The notes below the pieces were generated by a model that saw nothing but the letters and a program-made list of their open reading frames with translations, did not search any database and had not been told where the DNA came from. Of a stretch of DNA of 64,000 nucleotides, positions 24,905-33,771 are shown piece by piece (within the stretch, counting starts at the first letter, position 1; each line of letters opens with the position of its first letter). The translations under genes and the position numbers were made by a program. The stretch comes from Rhizobium sp. CF080 (GTDB lineage: Bacteria > Pseudomonadota > Alphaproteobacteria > Rhizobiales > Rhizobiaceae), in contig NZ_AKKC02000004.1 in NCBI RefSeq assembly GCF_000282095.2, forward strand, positions 930,001-994,000, written 5' to 3'.

Positions 24905-26260
24905 ATGAATGTCCAGAACCCCATGTTGAGATCAGCTGACGAAGTTGCCGCTTCCGCCATTCAAACGGGCTACATGTCGGGCTTCGGCAATGGATTTGAA
25001 ACCGAGGCGCTTGCCGGTGCGCTGCCGATCGGCCGCAATTCCCCTCAGAAATGCTCCTACGGACTCTACGCCGAGCAGTTGAGCGGGTCGCCGTTCACGG
25101 CACCGCGCACGACCAACGAGCGTTCCTGGCTCTATCGCATCCGCCCGACGGTTGCCAATTGGGGCAGGTTCCGGAAAGCTAATATCGGTCTGTGGCGCAC
25201 GGCGCCGGCGCAGGAAGTCGAGGTGCCGATCGCGCCGATGCGCTGGGATCCGATCCCGCTGCCGGAAGAGAAACTCAGCTTCATCGAAGGGATTCGGACG
25301 ATCACCACCGCAGGTGACGCCGGCAGCCAAGCGGGGATGGGCGCGCATGTCTATCTTGCGACGCGATCCATGGTCGATGAGTATTTCTACAATGCCGATG
25401 GCGAGATGTTGATCGTCCCGGAACAGGGCGAGTTGCGTCTGTGGACCGAGTTCGGGATCATCGACATCGAACCGGGCGAAATCGCGATCATACCCCGGGG
25501 TGTCAAGCTCCGTGCGGAATTGGTCAACGGCCCGGCGCGCGGTTATTTCTGCGAAAATTACGGCGGCGCCTTCAGCCTGCCGGAACGCGGACCGATCGGC
25601 GCGAATTGTCTTGCCAATCCGCGCGATTTCCTGACGCCTGTTGCTGCTTACGAAGACAAGGACGCTCCGTCCAAGATGTTTGTGAAGTGGTCCGGTTCCC
25701 TGTGGGTCACCGACATCGAGCACTCGCCGCTCGATGTTGTCGCCTGGCACGGCAACTACGCACCCTACAAATACGATTTGCGTCGTTATTCGCCGGTTGG
25801 CCCCGTCCTCTACGACCACGCCGATCCGTCGATCTTCACCGTCCTGACGTCGCCGTCGGAGACCCCCGGCACGGCAAACATCGACTTTGTCATCTTTCCG
25901 GACCGCTGGCTTGTCGCTGAAAATACCTTCCGTCCGCCGTGGTACCACATGAACGTCATGAGCGAGTTCATGGGCCTCATCTACGGCGTGTACGACGCCA
26001 AAACAGGCGGCGGATTTGTTCCCGGGGGAATCTCGCTGCACAACACGATGCTGCCGCATGGCCCGGACATGGATGCCTTCGAAAGGGCAAGCAATGTCGA
26101 GCTCAAGCCGCATAAGCTCGAAGGGACGCTGGCATTCATGTTCGAGACACGTTTCCCGCAGAAGGTCACAGCTTTCGCGGCAGAGACCCCGTCGTTGCAG
26201 CAGGACTACGGCGCATACGGCAAGAAGCTGACCAAGCATTTCAATCCGAACCAGCGTTGA
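24905..26260 (+). CDS. hmgA: Homogentisate 1,2-dioxygenase
   Basis: A 451-residue Fe(II) ring-cleavage enzyme that converts homogentisate to maleylacetoacetate. The N-terminal [19 protein letters not shown] and [14 protein letters not shown] segments are hallmark motifs. The iron ligands are recognisable as His348 and Glu354 in [11 protein letters not shown] and His385 in MLPHGPD, with spacing like the human enzyme (335, 341, 371). Length is normal. ATG 24905 is chosen because AGGAGG ends seven bases ahead; the in-frame ATG at 24899 is too close and 24878 has no site. It is followed at once by fahA. Confidence 0.97.
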   Translation: MNVQNPMLRSADEVAASAIQTGYMSGFGNGFETEALAGALPIGRNSPQKCSYGLYAEQLSGSPFTAPRTTNERSWLYRIRPTVANWGRFRKANIGLWRTAPAQEVEVPIAPMRWDPIPLPEEKLSFIEGIRTITTAGDAGSQAGMGAHVYLATRSMVDEYFYNADGEMLIVPEQGELRLWTEFGIIDIEPGEIAIIPRGVKLRAELVNGPARGYFCENYGGAFSLPERGPIGANCLANPRDFLTPVAAYEDKDAPSKMFVKWSGSLWVTDIEHSPLDVVAWHGNYAPYKYDLRRYSPVGPVLYDHADPSIFTVLTSPSETPGTANIDFVIFPDRWLVAENTFRPPWYHMNVMSEFMGLIYGVYDAKTGGGFVPGGISLHNTMLPHGPDMDAFERASNVELKPHKLEGTLAFMFETRFPQKVTAFAAETPSLQQDYGAYGKKLTKHFNPNQR

Positions 26261-26268
26261 ATAGTTAT

Positions 26269-27576
26269 ATGAATCAAGTTGATCAGACACATGACCCGAA
26301 GCTTCGGAGCTGGATCGAAAGTGCAAATGACGGATCGGATTTTCCGATCCAGAACTTGCCGTTCGGCGTTTTCAGTTGCGGCGACGCCCAGCCGCGAGGT
26401 GGCGTCAGAATAGGCGACAAGGTCTTTGACATTTTTGCCGGCTGTTCCTCGGGCCTATTCACGGACCAGGCGGCCGAGGCTGCGGAAGCAGCCTCCGGTC
26501 CGCTCCTGAATACGTTCCTGAAATTGGGGCAGGGGCCTCGTCGGGCTTTGCGCGGACGGCTATCTCAGTTGTTCACAACCGGCTCGTCAGAACGACTCCG
26601 CGTGGAAAAATGCCTGCTCGATATATCGGATGTGACGATGCACCTGCCGGCGCAGATTGGTGATTACACCGATTTCTACGTCGGGATCCATCACGCCACG
26701 AATGTCGGTCGACTGTTTCGGCCTGATAATCCGCTGCTTCCGAACTACAAGTATGTGCCGATAGGCTACCACGGCAGAGCCTCCTCGATTCGTCCGTCCC
26801 GCATTCCGATGCGGCGACCTGTGGGGCAACTGAAGGCTGCGGACACGGATGTTCCTCGTTTCGCCCCGACCGAACGGCTCGACTATGAGCTCGAACTCGG
26901 CATCTGGGTCGGCCCGGGTAACGATCAGGGAACTCCGGTTGCAATCGGCGAAGCGGCGGGCAGCATCGCTGGCTTCTGTCTCCTGAACGACTGGTCCGCG
27001 CGCGATATCCAGGCCTGGGAATACCAGCCACTTGGACCGTTCCTGTCGAAGAGTTTCGCAAGCACGATCTCTCCCTGGATCATCACGCCGGAAGCTCTTG
27101 CACCGTTCCGTGTCGCCCAGCCGGCCCGGCCCGAGGGTGATCCTTCGCCGCTTCCCTACTTGCTTGATGAGACGGACCAGCGATCGGGCGCCTTCGACAT
27201 CGAGCTGGAGGTCTTGCTTCTGACGCAGGGCCTGCGCGAGAAAGGCCTGCCGCCACATCGGCTGGCTCTGTCGAACACGCGCCACATGTATTGGACAGTC
27301 GCGCAAATGGTTACCCATCATACGGCGAACGGTTGTAATCTGCAGCCGGGCGATCTCCTGGGAACCGGAACCATTTCCGGGCCTGAATCGGATGCCTACG
27401 GTAGCATCCTGGAGGCGACGGAGGGTGGGAAGCATGCCATAGAACTCGCCTCCGGCGAGGTCAGGCGCTTTATTGAAGACGGTGATGAGGTCCTTCTACA
27501 GGCCCGCGGACGTCGAGAGGGCTTCGTAACGATCGGGTTCGGCGAGTGCCGTTCGCTTGTCCTTCCCGCTCAATGA
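26269..27576 (+). CDS. fahA: Fumarylacetoacetase
   Basis: A 435-residue hydrolase that splits fumarylacetoacetate into fumarate and acetoacetate, the last step of homogentisate breakdown. IGDYTDFYVGIHHATNVGRLF around residue 125 holds the metal-binding Asp and the catalytic His. PIGYHGRASSI and ELELGIWVGPGN (metal Glu residues) and the NDWSARDIQAWEYQPLGPF segment follow, all in family order. The start is either ATG 26269 or TTG 26257, which overlaps the hmgA stop; both are weak in Shine-Dalgarno terms, consistent with translation coupled to hmgA. It forms an operon with hmgA. Confidence 0.96.
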   Translation: MNQVDQTHDPKLRSWIESANDGSDFPIQNLPFGVFSCGDAQPRGGVRIGDKVFDIFAGCSSGLFTDQAAEAAEAASGPLLNTFLKLGQGPRRALRGRLSQLFTTGSSERLRVEKCLLDISDVTMHLPAQIGDYTDFYVGIHHATNVGRLFRPDNPLLPNYKYVPIGYHGRASSIRPSRIPMRRPVGQLKAADTDVPRFAPTERLDYELELGIWVGPGNDQGTPVAIGEAAGSIAGFCLLNDWSARDIQAWEYQPLGPFLSKSFASTISPWIITPEALAPFRVAQPARPEGDPSPLPYLLDETDQRSGAFDIELEVLLLTQGLREKGLPPHRLALSNTRHMYWTVAQMVTHHTANGCNLQPGDLLGTGTISGPESDAYGSILEATEGGKHAIELASGEVRRFIEDGDEVLLQARGRREGFVTIGFGECRSLVLPAQ

Positions 27577-27624
27577 TGCCTTCGGCGATCAACTCGTTTA
27601 TTTTTCGCCCCTTTGCGACTGTGA

Positions 27625-28278
27625 TTATAGCGGTAGAACCAGGAATTCTTCGACGACGAAGCCGCCAATGACATCCAAACCATCGCTTGCCTCGACAAGC
27701 GATTTTACGAGGTCCGCGTCAGTGTCGTTTTCCGTCCAGATCTCCATGACGATATCGATCACCTGCTTTCCAGCGGAGATACTTTGATCGACGACGATGT
27801 CGCGCGCGATGATCGGGTTGACCCTGTATTTCCAGCTTCGGCCCCGTTGGCTCATCACCGTTCGGATACTTTCCGCCAGCGCCTCAGCTGACGCTGCTTC
27901 CCCATGCAGAAGGTAAAGAAGCTTCACGCACAGGTCCGCGCCATTGCCAAATTGATGGAAATCACCAGCCTGCTGGATCAACAAGGTGACGTCGCTCAGA
28001 AACCCTCGAAGATCGACGATACATGCTTCCTGCTCCGGCGAAGCCATCGAGATATTCATCGACTCGACGTCATCAAAATAGAGCTGCGACATCCCGTCGA
28101 TACGGTGAAGACCAGATGACTCGTCGGACGACAACCGCTCCAGAACATGATTTTGCGAATAAGCCCGCAGACCGTCGATCTTCACCACCAAGGGTGCATG
28201 GCCATTGCGCCAATGGTCAGTGAAGCCGTCGAAGTCTACGCCGTCTCGATTGCGTATTAAGCCGCTTCGGATAATCAT
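27625..28278 (-). CDS. EthD-domain protein (second copy, partly degenerate tandem)
   Basis: A 217-residue protein. The first half is a clear EthD domain (MIIRSGLIRNRDGVDFDGFTDHW, HAPLVVKIDGLRAYSQNHV). The second half has similar length and predicted alternation but poor motif conservation, suggesting a degenerate second copy. ATG 28278 follows AAAGGAAA; the longer frame to 28539 adds residues without EthD similarity. It is convergent with fahA, and transcribed separately. With the tandem EthD protein at 15461 this makes two members in one ring-cleavage locus, though they are not close copies. The reaction is unknown. Confidence 0.75.
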   Translation of the reverse strand: MIIRSGLIRNRDGVDFDGFTDHWRNGHAPLVVKIDGLRAYSQNHVLERLSSDESSGLHRIDGMSQLYFDDVESMNISMASPEQEACIVDLRGFLSDVTLLIQQAGDFHQFGNGADLCVKLLYLLHGEAASAEALAESIRTVMSQRGRSWKYRVNPIIARDIVVDQSISAGKQVIDIVMEIWTENDTDADLVKSLVEASDGLDVIGGFVVEEFLVLPL

Positions 28279-28582
28279 CGATTTTCCTTTGAATGGCGCC
28301 CGCGCGACGTTGCTGGCGTCTACGGTATGATTGGCCCCGCTGGAAGCAGATCGGTCTTGACCTCTCCCGAAAACACTCACGTGTTTATAAGCTAACGCAT
28401 GCAACGGCGTCGAACAACAAATCATCGAGGACAAGACGAAGGCTTGGCGGAGACGGATAACATTGTCAGCGTTGCGGCAGCCAAATATTGCGCATGCCGC
28501 AAAACCCTGACGTTTTTTCAACAAGACCGCGATCGCCACTGCCGATGGTGCAATGCCTGTTTTGAGGGGCTGAGGTTGGTGA
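28279..28582. other. Intergenic region, nothing definite
   Basis: About 300 bases upstream of the second EthD gene and downstream of the broken chemoreceptor gene. It should hold the EthD promoter, but I see no clear hexamers and no ATTCG dyad. Confidence 0.3.
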
Positions 28583-29743
28583 TCAAAACTCTTCCCAAGT
28601 GTCTTTCACTGCAGCGTTTCCGGTGGAGGCGCTTTTCAGTTGCCTTGTCATCATCGGGACAGGCTGGACGTCACGGTTGTGACGAAAATCGCCGCGTCTT
28701 GCTGTCGGAGCCTCCCGATCATGGCCAAGGCGGAATTGGGAGATCAATTCGCGCAACATGGCGCTTTCGTTGGCGAGCGTCGCGCTGGCAGCACTTGTTT
28801 CTTCGACCATTGCCGCATTCTGCTGGGTCACCTGATCCATCTGGTTGACGGCGGTATTGACCTCCGCAAGTCCGAGTGACTGTTCCTTGGCGGATGTTGC
28901 GATCGAATCCATGTGCTGATTTATCTTGATGATATAGTTCTCGATGGTTCAAGCTGGTGAGTGAAACCGGCGAGTCTCGCAAGATGCATCCAGCAGAGGC
29001 GCGCCATCAGACGTGGCGGCCGTCCGCAGCTTCGTCGCGTCGATGTCCTGGCTTGCATCCATCGGGAAGATGTACAGTTCGCCTTCGTCGCTGCTTCCGT
29101 CGGTCAGCCGGTCGAGGAACGGCTTCCCAAACCCAAGACCGAATTCCATCGATCCAACAGGTTTGCCTTCTGATGAAATGGGGTAAATGGCCCGAACGCC
29201 GACGCCTGCCTGCCCCCGTTCCAGACCGACAACCGGCTTGTGCGTACGATTGGCCTCGATCACGGTCCGGCGGAAAGAGGAAAGATCGTCACCGAACTTC
29301 GTGGGACTATGGACTCTGAAGAAGGCATGGGCGTCGGGCGTGTGGAATTGAAGCTGTTCGAAACCGTAGACCGACCTCATGGTGTCAAAGCCGCCGACAA
29401 AGGCCTTGCTCAAGGCGTCCCTATCGCCGGCTGCCATCGCTTGTCGAACATCCGGCTCCATGGCGACCAGGGCGGCCAGGCTTTCCGCCTTGGCTATTTC
29501 TGCCTCGACCGCCTTGTCGAATTTGCGTTGCATGCCGTTGAGTTCGCGTTCAGCGGCCTGACTGATAAGCTTATTTGCCCCGTAGTAGAGAGGTAACCCC
29601 ACCGCGGCGGCAGCCATCACAGTAGCTAAAAGGATAAAAATGAAAACGAGACGGATGGCCGAGTATTGTGCCTTGCCACGACGGTCGCCTGGCCACCCTG
29701 CATGTGTGCCGCGACGAGTGAAAAACTCGAACGTTGAGTATCG
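28583..29743 (-). pseudogene. Methyl-accepting chemotaxis protein gene with a large internal deletion
   Basis: The upstream part (about 28949-29620 and open to 29743) encodes a membrane segment followed by a periplasmic sensor region (RVHSPTKFGDDLSSFRRTV, GVGVRAIYPISSEGKPVGSMEFGLGFG). The downstream part (28583-28948) encodes the C-terminal end of a receptor signalling domain (MDQVTQQNAAMVEETSAAS). Both are in the same frame, separated by a single TGA at 28949-28951. The HAMP domain and most of the signalling coiled coil, including the tip hairpin, are absent. No ATG precedes the first membrane helix; only GTG 29620 remains inside it. The gene is therefore dead as a receptor. Confidence 0.85.
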
Positions 29744-29756
29744 TCAGAAACTGTGT

Positions 29757-30515
29757 TCACAAGTGATGCAGCACCAGCGGTTTTCCGTCGAACGTCTCCA
29801 CCCGCATCCGGAACCCGAAGATGCCTTCCAAGACATCCGGGGTGAATATGGCGGCTGGCGTCCCGTCTCCGACGACGCGGCCGCCCTTCATTGCGACGAT
29901 CCGGTCGGCATAGGCGCTGGCCTGGTTGATATCGTGAAGCACGATGACCACGGTTTTCCCGTTTTCATCGGCAATGGCGCGCAGTGCCTGCATAAGGGTG
30001 CGAGCGTAGTACATGTCGAGATTGTTGAGCGGCTCGTCCAGCAGGATATAGTCGGTTCCCTGCGCGAGCGTCATGGCAACCAGCGCACGCTGGCGCTGTC
30101 CACCGGACAGCGTTTCCATGAACCGGTCGGCGAAATCGGTAAGGTCAAGCTGCCGAAGTGACTGGTTGACGATGTTGCAGTCTTCCTGCGTCAGTCGCCC
30201 ACGGCCGTGCGGAAAACGGCCGAAACCGACCAGCTCCCGGACCCGCAGCCGGCTTGCTATGACCGAGTCCTGCCGCAACAGGGCGACGACCTTGGCAAGC
30301 TCAGGGCTCGGCGTGCTGTCGACGCCGAGACCGTCGATGGTGATGGAGCCTGTCTGCAGCGGCTGCAGCCTCGCGATGAGCGACAGAAGCGATGACTTTC
30401 CTGCGCCGTTTGGACCGATCAGGGCCGTTACCCCGCCCTTCGGAATGGTCAGATCAATGTCGTGCAGGATCGGCGTCGTTCGATAACGGAGCGAAACGTT
30501 TTCAATCCGGATCAT
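29757..30515 (-). CDS. Ferric-siderophore ABC transporter ATPase (FatE/FepC-type)
   Basis: A 252-residue ATPase. Walker A is GPNGAGKSS (about residues 34-42), the signature LSGGQRQRALVAMTLAQ, Walker B YILLDEPLNNLD, and the switch His VLHDINQA, all typical of iron-chelate importers. ATG 30515 overlaps the stop of the upstream permease by ATGA. The longer frame to 30884 runs through the permease gene and is a shadow. It is the last gene of the order DUF2218 - binding protein - permease - permease - ATPase. Confidence 0.94.
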   Translation of the reverse strand: MIRIENVSLRYRTTPILHDIDLTIPKGGVTALIGPNGAGKSSLLSLIARLQPLQTGSITIDGLGVDSTPSPELAKVVALLRQDSVIASRLRVRELVGFGRFPHGRGRLTQEDCNIVNQSLRQLDLTDFADRFMETLSGGQRQRALVAMTLAQGTDYILLDEPLNNLDMYYARTLMQALRAIADENGKTVVIVLHDINQASAYADRIVAMKGGRVVGDGTPAAIFTPDVLEGIFGFRMRVETFDGKPLVLHHL

Positions 30516-31453
30516 CTGCGGCTCCCCAAGATCAGCAGCAGGAGGAACAGGATCCCGCCGATAAATTCGATCACGACGCTCAGCGCCGAGCTGTTGCCCA
30601 GCGCATGCTGGAAAAGGGTCTGCCCTCCGACCAGCACGACAATCGCGATCAGGGCGGCGGCTGGCAGAAGCACCGCATGCCGTCGGGTATCGACGATACG
30701 CTCGGCAAGGGCGACAACCAGCAGACCGAAGAAAGCCACCGGACCGACGAGTGCCGTCGAGACCGCCACTGATCCGGAGACGAGCAGCAGCAGTCCCGTG
30801 ACGGTCCTGACCCAGGAAATGCCGAGGCTGGTTGCCGCATCGGAGCCCAACGATACGATGTCGAGGATGTGGCGAGCACGCCATGCAAGCACGGCGGCGC
30901 CAGCAGTCACCAGGGTAGCGAAGATCAGCAGATCGCTGCGGACGGCATTGAAATTCGCAAAGCTAGCGCTTTGCGCCACCGCAAACTCATTGGGATCGAT
31001 GAGCCGGGCGAGCAGAGAATGCAGGCTGCGAAACAATACCCCGAGGATGACGCCGGCCAGAAGCATCAACCCCATATCCAGGCGCCGCTTCAACATCGGC
31101 AGAAGCAGCGTGCAGGCCAGCGCCATGAGAGTCAGGATCTCGACACCGAATTTCAGCCAGGGGTCCAGCGACACATATCCGATGCCTCCCAAAAGAAAGA
31201 CCATGAGCATCTGGCCAAACAGGTAAAGGGCATCCAACCCCATGATCGAAGGAGTTAGAATCCGGTTGCCGGTGACCGTTTGGAAGATCACCGTCGAAAT
31301 CGCGATCGAGACGCCGACTTGAAGAAGCGCTGCCAGCTTGATGGCACGCAGTTCCAGGACAAAGGCGATATTGCCCCTCAATCCGGTGAGGAGGAAAGCG
31401 ACCATGCAGGCGACCGCGGCGACACCAAGTGCGATGAGGCGACGATCAGGCAT
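30512..31453 (-). CDS. Ferric-siderophore ABC transporter permease (FatC/FecCD-type)
   Basis: A 313-residue inner-membrane permease of the FecCD family with about 9-10 hydrophobic segments. The segment SLGSDAATSLGISWVRTVTGLLLLVSG is the usual ATPase-coupling loop and following helix, and VGPVAFFGLLVVALAERIV the conserved helix after it. The start at 31453 is chosen because it overlaps the upstream permease by eight bases and opens with the proper first helix; the longer frame is a shadow. It pairs with the product of the next gene upstream. Confidence 0.92.
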   Translation of the reverse strand: MPDRRLIALGVAAVACMVAFLLTGLRGNIAFVLELRAIKLAALLQVGVSIAISTVIFQTVTGNRILTPSIMGLDALYLFGQMLMVFLLGGIGYVSLDPWLKFGVEILTLMALACTLLLPMLKRRLDMGLMLLAGVILGVLFRSLHSLLARLIDPNEFAVAQSASFANFNAVRSDLLIFATLVTAGAAVLAWRARHILDIVSLGSDAATSLGISWVRTVTGLLLLVSGSVAVSTALVGPVAFFGLLVVALAERIVDTRRHAVLLPAAALIAIVVLVGGQTLFQHALGNSSALSVVIEFIGGILFLLLLILGSRR

Positions 31454-32423
31454 GATCGGGACGCCGGAACAGGAGCCAGAGAAAAACCAAGCCACCGACG
31501 ACGCCCATGACCGTGCCGACGGGAATCTCATAGGGGAAGCGGATAATCCTGCCGATGATATCGCAGCCTAGCACCAGGCCCGACCCGCTTGCCGCAACGC
31601 AGACAATTGTCCCTCGCAGATTGTCACCCATGAGGCGGGAAACAATATTCGGGACGACAAGCCCGACGAACGGGATCATGCCGACCACAACGACCGTAAG
31701 CGCCGAAATGACCGAGACGACGACGAGACCGAGCTGCATCATACGCGCGTGATTTATTCCCAGTCCGATGCTGGCGTCACGGCCCAGCGCCATGATGGTC
31801 AAGCGGTCCGCCACCAGCCAGGCAATGGCGACCGTCAGCGCCGCGAACCAGAGGAGTTCGTAGCGCCCGCGCAGGACACCAGAGAAATCGCCATTCGTCC
31901 AGACCGAAAGGAATTGCAGGAGATCGGCATGCCAGGCCGCGAATGTGGCAGCAGCGCCGATGACACCACCATAGACGATGCCGAACAGCGGGACGAGAAA
32001 AGGCTGTGTCGGTGGCAACCGATGGGCGGTCATCAGGAATACCGACGTACCGGCCATTGCGGCACCGCTGGCCACGAGCGTCTTGATCGGCAGGGACGCT
32101 GCCGGCAAAAGGAGCGTAGCCAGCAGAATGCCGAGTTCCGCACTCTGGGCCGTGCCGGCGGTGGAAGGCTCCACGAAGCGGTTTTGCGCCAGCGTCTGCA
32201 TGATCAGGCCGGCGATCGCGAGGCCGGCCCCGGCAAGCACGGCCGCAAGCGTCCGTGGCAAGCGGCTTATCAACAGGAGCTGGAGGGCTTCCGGATCGTT
32301 CACAACGCGAGCAAGCGAGAACTCACCCACTCCCACCGAAAGGCTGGCCAGAAACAGGATCGCGAGCCCGAGGCCCGCGACCAGTCTCCTGCGTGTCGGG
32401 GTATCGACCGAGATGATTGTCAT
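31446..32423 (-). CDS. Ferric-siderophore ABC transporter permease (FatD/FecCD-type)
   Basis: A 325-residue FecCD-family permease. It carries the signature SRLPRTLAAVLAGAGLAIAGLIMQTLAQNRFVEPSTAGTAQSAELGI region in the first third (the R-x-P-R-x-L-x-A motif) and a coupling loop ALGRDASIGLGINHARMM, followed by GMIPFVGLVVPNIVSRLMGDN. It starts within the last bases of the binding-protein gene (ATGA overlap at 32420-32423). Tight overlaps through the operon imply a single transcript and coupled translation. It forms the channel together with the second permease. Confidence 0.93.
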   Translation of the reverse strand: MTIISVDTPTRRRLVAGLGLAILFLASLSVGVGEFSLARVVNDPEALQLLLISRLPRTLAAVLAGAGLAIAGLIMQTLAQNRFVEPSTAGTAQSAELGILLATLLLPAASLPIKTLVASGAAMAGTSVFLMTAHRLPPTQPFLVPLFGIVYGGVIGAAATFAAWHADLLQFLSVWTNGDFSGVLRGRYELLWFAALTVAIAWLVADRLTIMALGRDASIGLGINHARMMQLGLVVVSVISALTVVVVGMIPFVGLVVPNIVSRLMGDNLRGTIVCVAASGSGLVLGCDIIGRIIRFPYEIPVGTVMGVVGGLVFLWLLFRRPDHA

Positions 32424-33322
32424 GGGGCGGCTGTGAATGCCTTCTGAATCGTGGCCATCACATGCTGCATGGACTGCACGCCACCGGCGGAGATGTAGAA
32501 ATCGGCCGGAGGCAGATAGACCACATGGCCTTTCTTCCAGGCAGTCGTCTGGGCAATGAGTTCGTTATCCAGGGTTGCGCGGGCATTCTGCTCGCCGGAT
32601 CCGACTGCCGCCGCACGATCCAGCACCAATATCCAGTCGGGATTGGCTTTCCTGATGAACTCGAAGGAAACGGCCTCCCCATGTGTCGCGGCCTCGATAT
32701 CGGCAACGGCAGGCGGGAGCTGAAGCGCCGCATGGATCCATCCAAACCGGGAGCCCGGTCCGTAGGCGGAAACCTTCGGTCCATTGGTCATGACGATCAG
32801 TCCATTGCCTTTGCCCGCCACCGCCGCACGCGCTGCCTTCACCTCATCGTCCAACTCGCGGACGGCGGCCGCGGCCTCTTCCGACTTGTTGAACAGCAAA
32901 CCGTAAGTTCTCAGCCGTACTTTGGCCTGCTCGACCAGATCGTTGCCATCCATCGTCATGTCTATGGTCGGAGCCACCTCGGCGGTTGCTGCGGCGATTG
33001 CCGACGACCGGCTGCCGACGATGACTAGATCCGGATTGAGAGAACTCAGGGCTTCAAGGTCCGGCTCGAAAAGATCGCCGATGATTTCAGCGCCAGACTT
33101 CAGATGTTCAAGCTCCGGAACATAAAGCTTCTTGGGCACACCCGCAGGCCTGATGCCGAGACGGTCGAGCGTGTCGATTGCGGCAACATCGTAGACGGCT
33201 ATCTTCCGGGGCGTGTCCTTGATGGCGACCGGTCCCTTGGCCGTCTCGATGTCCACTGCATTCGCCGCAAGCGAAGACAGTAGTAGGGCCACGCCGGTCA
33301 CGATCGCTCTAAGATGCTTCAT
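32420..33322 (-). CDS. FatB/CeuE-type siderophore-binding protein
   Basis: A 300-residue periplasmic protein with a signal peptide (MKHLRAIVTGVALLLSSLAANA) and the VDIETAKGPVAIKDTPRKIAVYDVAAIDTLDRLGI opening region, typical of the FatB/VctP/YclQ/CeuE group of siderophore-binding proteins. SLNPDLVIVGSRSS is the first-lobe strand. Members bind anguibactin, petrobactin or catecholates, including bis-catecholate fragments of enterobactin in CeuE. A longer in-frame start has no support. It follows the DUF2218 gene by 51 bases and precedes the permeases. Confidence 0.9.
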   Translation of the reverse strand: MKHLRAIVTGVALLLSSLAANAVDIETAKGPVAIKDTPRKIAVYDVAAIDTLDRLGIRPAGVPKKLYVPELEHLKSGAEIIGDLFEPDLEALSSLNPDLVIVGSRSSAIAAATAEVAPTIDMTMDGNDLVEQAKVRLRTYGLLFNKSEEAAAAVRELDDEVKAARAAVAGKGNGLIVMTNGPKVSAYGPGSRFGWIHAALQLPPAVADIEAATHGEAVSFEFIRKANPDWILVLDRAAAVGSGEQNARATLDNELIAQTTAWKKGHVVYLPPADFYISAGGVQSMQHVMATIQKAFTAAP

Positions 33323-33373
33323 TCTCGTCTCTCTTCTTCTGCTAAGGACGGCTGCTCGGCACAAGCAGGGCGA

Positions 33374-33673
33374 TCAGTCGGCCTGATCGCTGTTTTTCCA
33401 GTCCAGCGCTTCGAACTCTTCTCGAAAGGCAAACCGCAGGAGATGGGATTCAATGATCGCCTGCGTTTGCCCGAGCTGCTCCGCGTCGACGCTGCTCGCT
33501 TCCATTCTCAATCCACTGTCGTCCGCATCGAGAACGCCCGTACCCGAGGCAAAGTGGCACTCGCCATGTGTCTCGTCGTATGTCACCTCGATCCGGTGGG
33601 CGAAATGCTTGCACAACTGCGCCAGATATTTCCGACCCTGTGCGGTTTTTAGGTATGCGATGGCCAGAACCAC
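33374..33673 (-). CDS. Stand-alone DUF2218 protein
   Basis: A 99-residue cytoplasmic protein of the DUF2218 family (KTAQGRKYLAQLCKHFAHRIEVTYDE; GECHFASGTGVLDAD; SHLLRFAFREEFEALDW). The same domain forms the N-terminus of the siderophore-interacting reductase at 4812-5942. The function of the domain is not known; its repeated association with iron genes suggests a role in iron or siderophore handling. The start is a GTG preceded by AAGGAGAAGGA. It is the first gene of the FatB-type importer operon and lies downstream of a partly conserved TCA half of an iron-type operator at 33728. Confidence 0.8.
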   Translation of the reverse strand: MVLAIAYLKTAQGRKYLAQLCKHFAHRIEVTYDETHGECHFASGTGVLDADDSGLRMEASSVDAEQLGQTQAIIESHLLRFAFREEFEALDWKNSDQAD

Positions 33674-33727
33674 GGCGTCCTTCTCCTTTTCTTGTCGTTC
33701 TTGCCGTGCCTTCCGTCAATCATAAAT

Positions 33728-33745
33728 ATAACTATATTAGTCATG
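33728..33745. promoter_or_regulatory. Imperfect iron-type operator before the DUF2218-fat operon
   Basis: TAA-N9-TCA, with the right half TAGTCATG identical to the perfect TGA-N9-TCA site at 37629-37649. It lies 55-72 bases upstream of the DUF2218 start in an AT-rich stretch. One base of the left core differs, so the call is tentative. Confidence 0.4.
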
Positions 33746-33771
33746 TTTTCTGATCAAAGGAAGCCCCGGAC

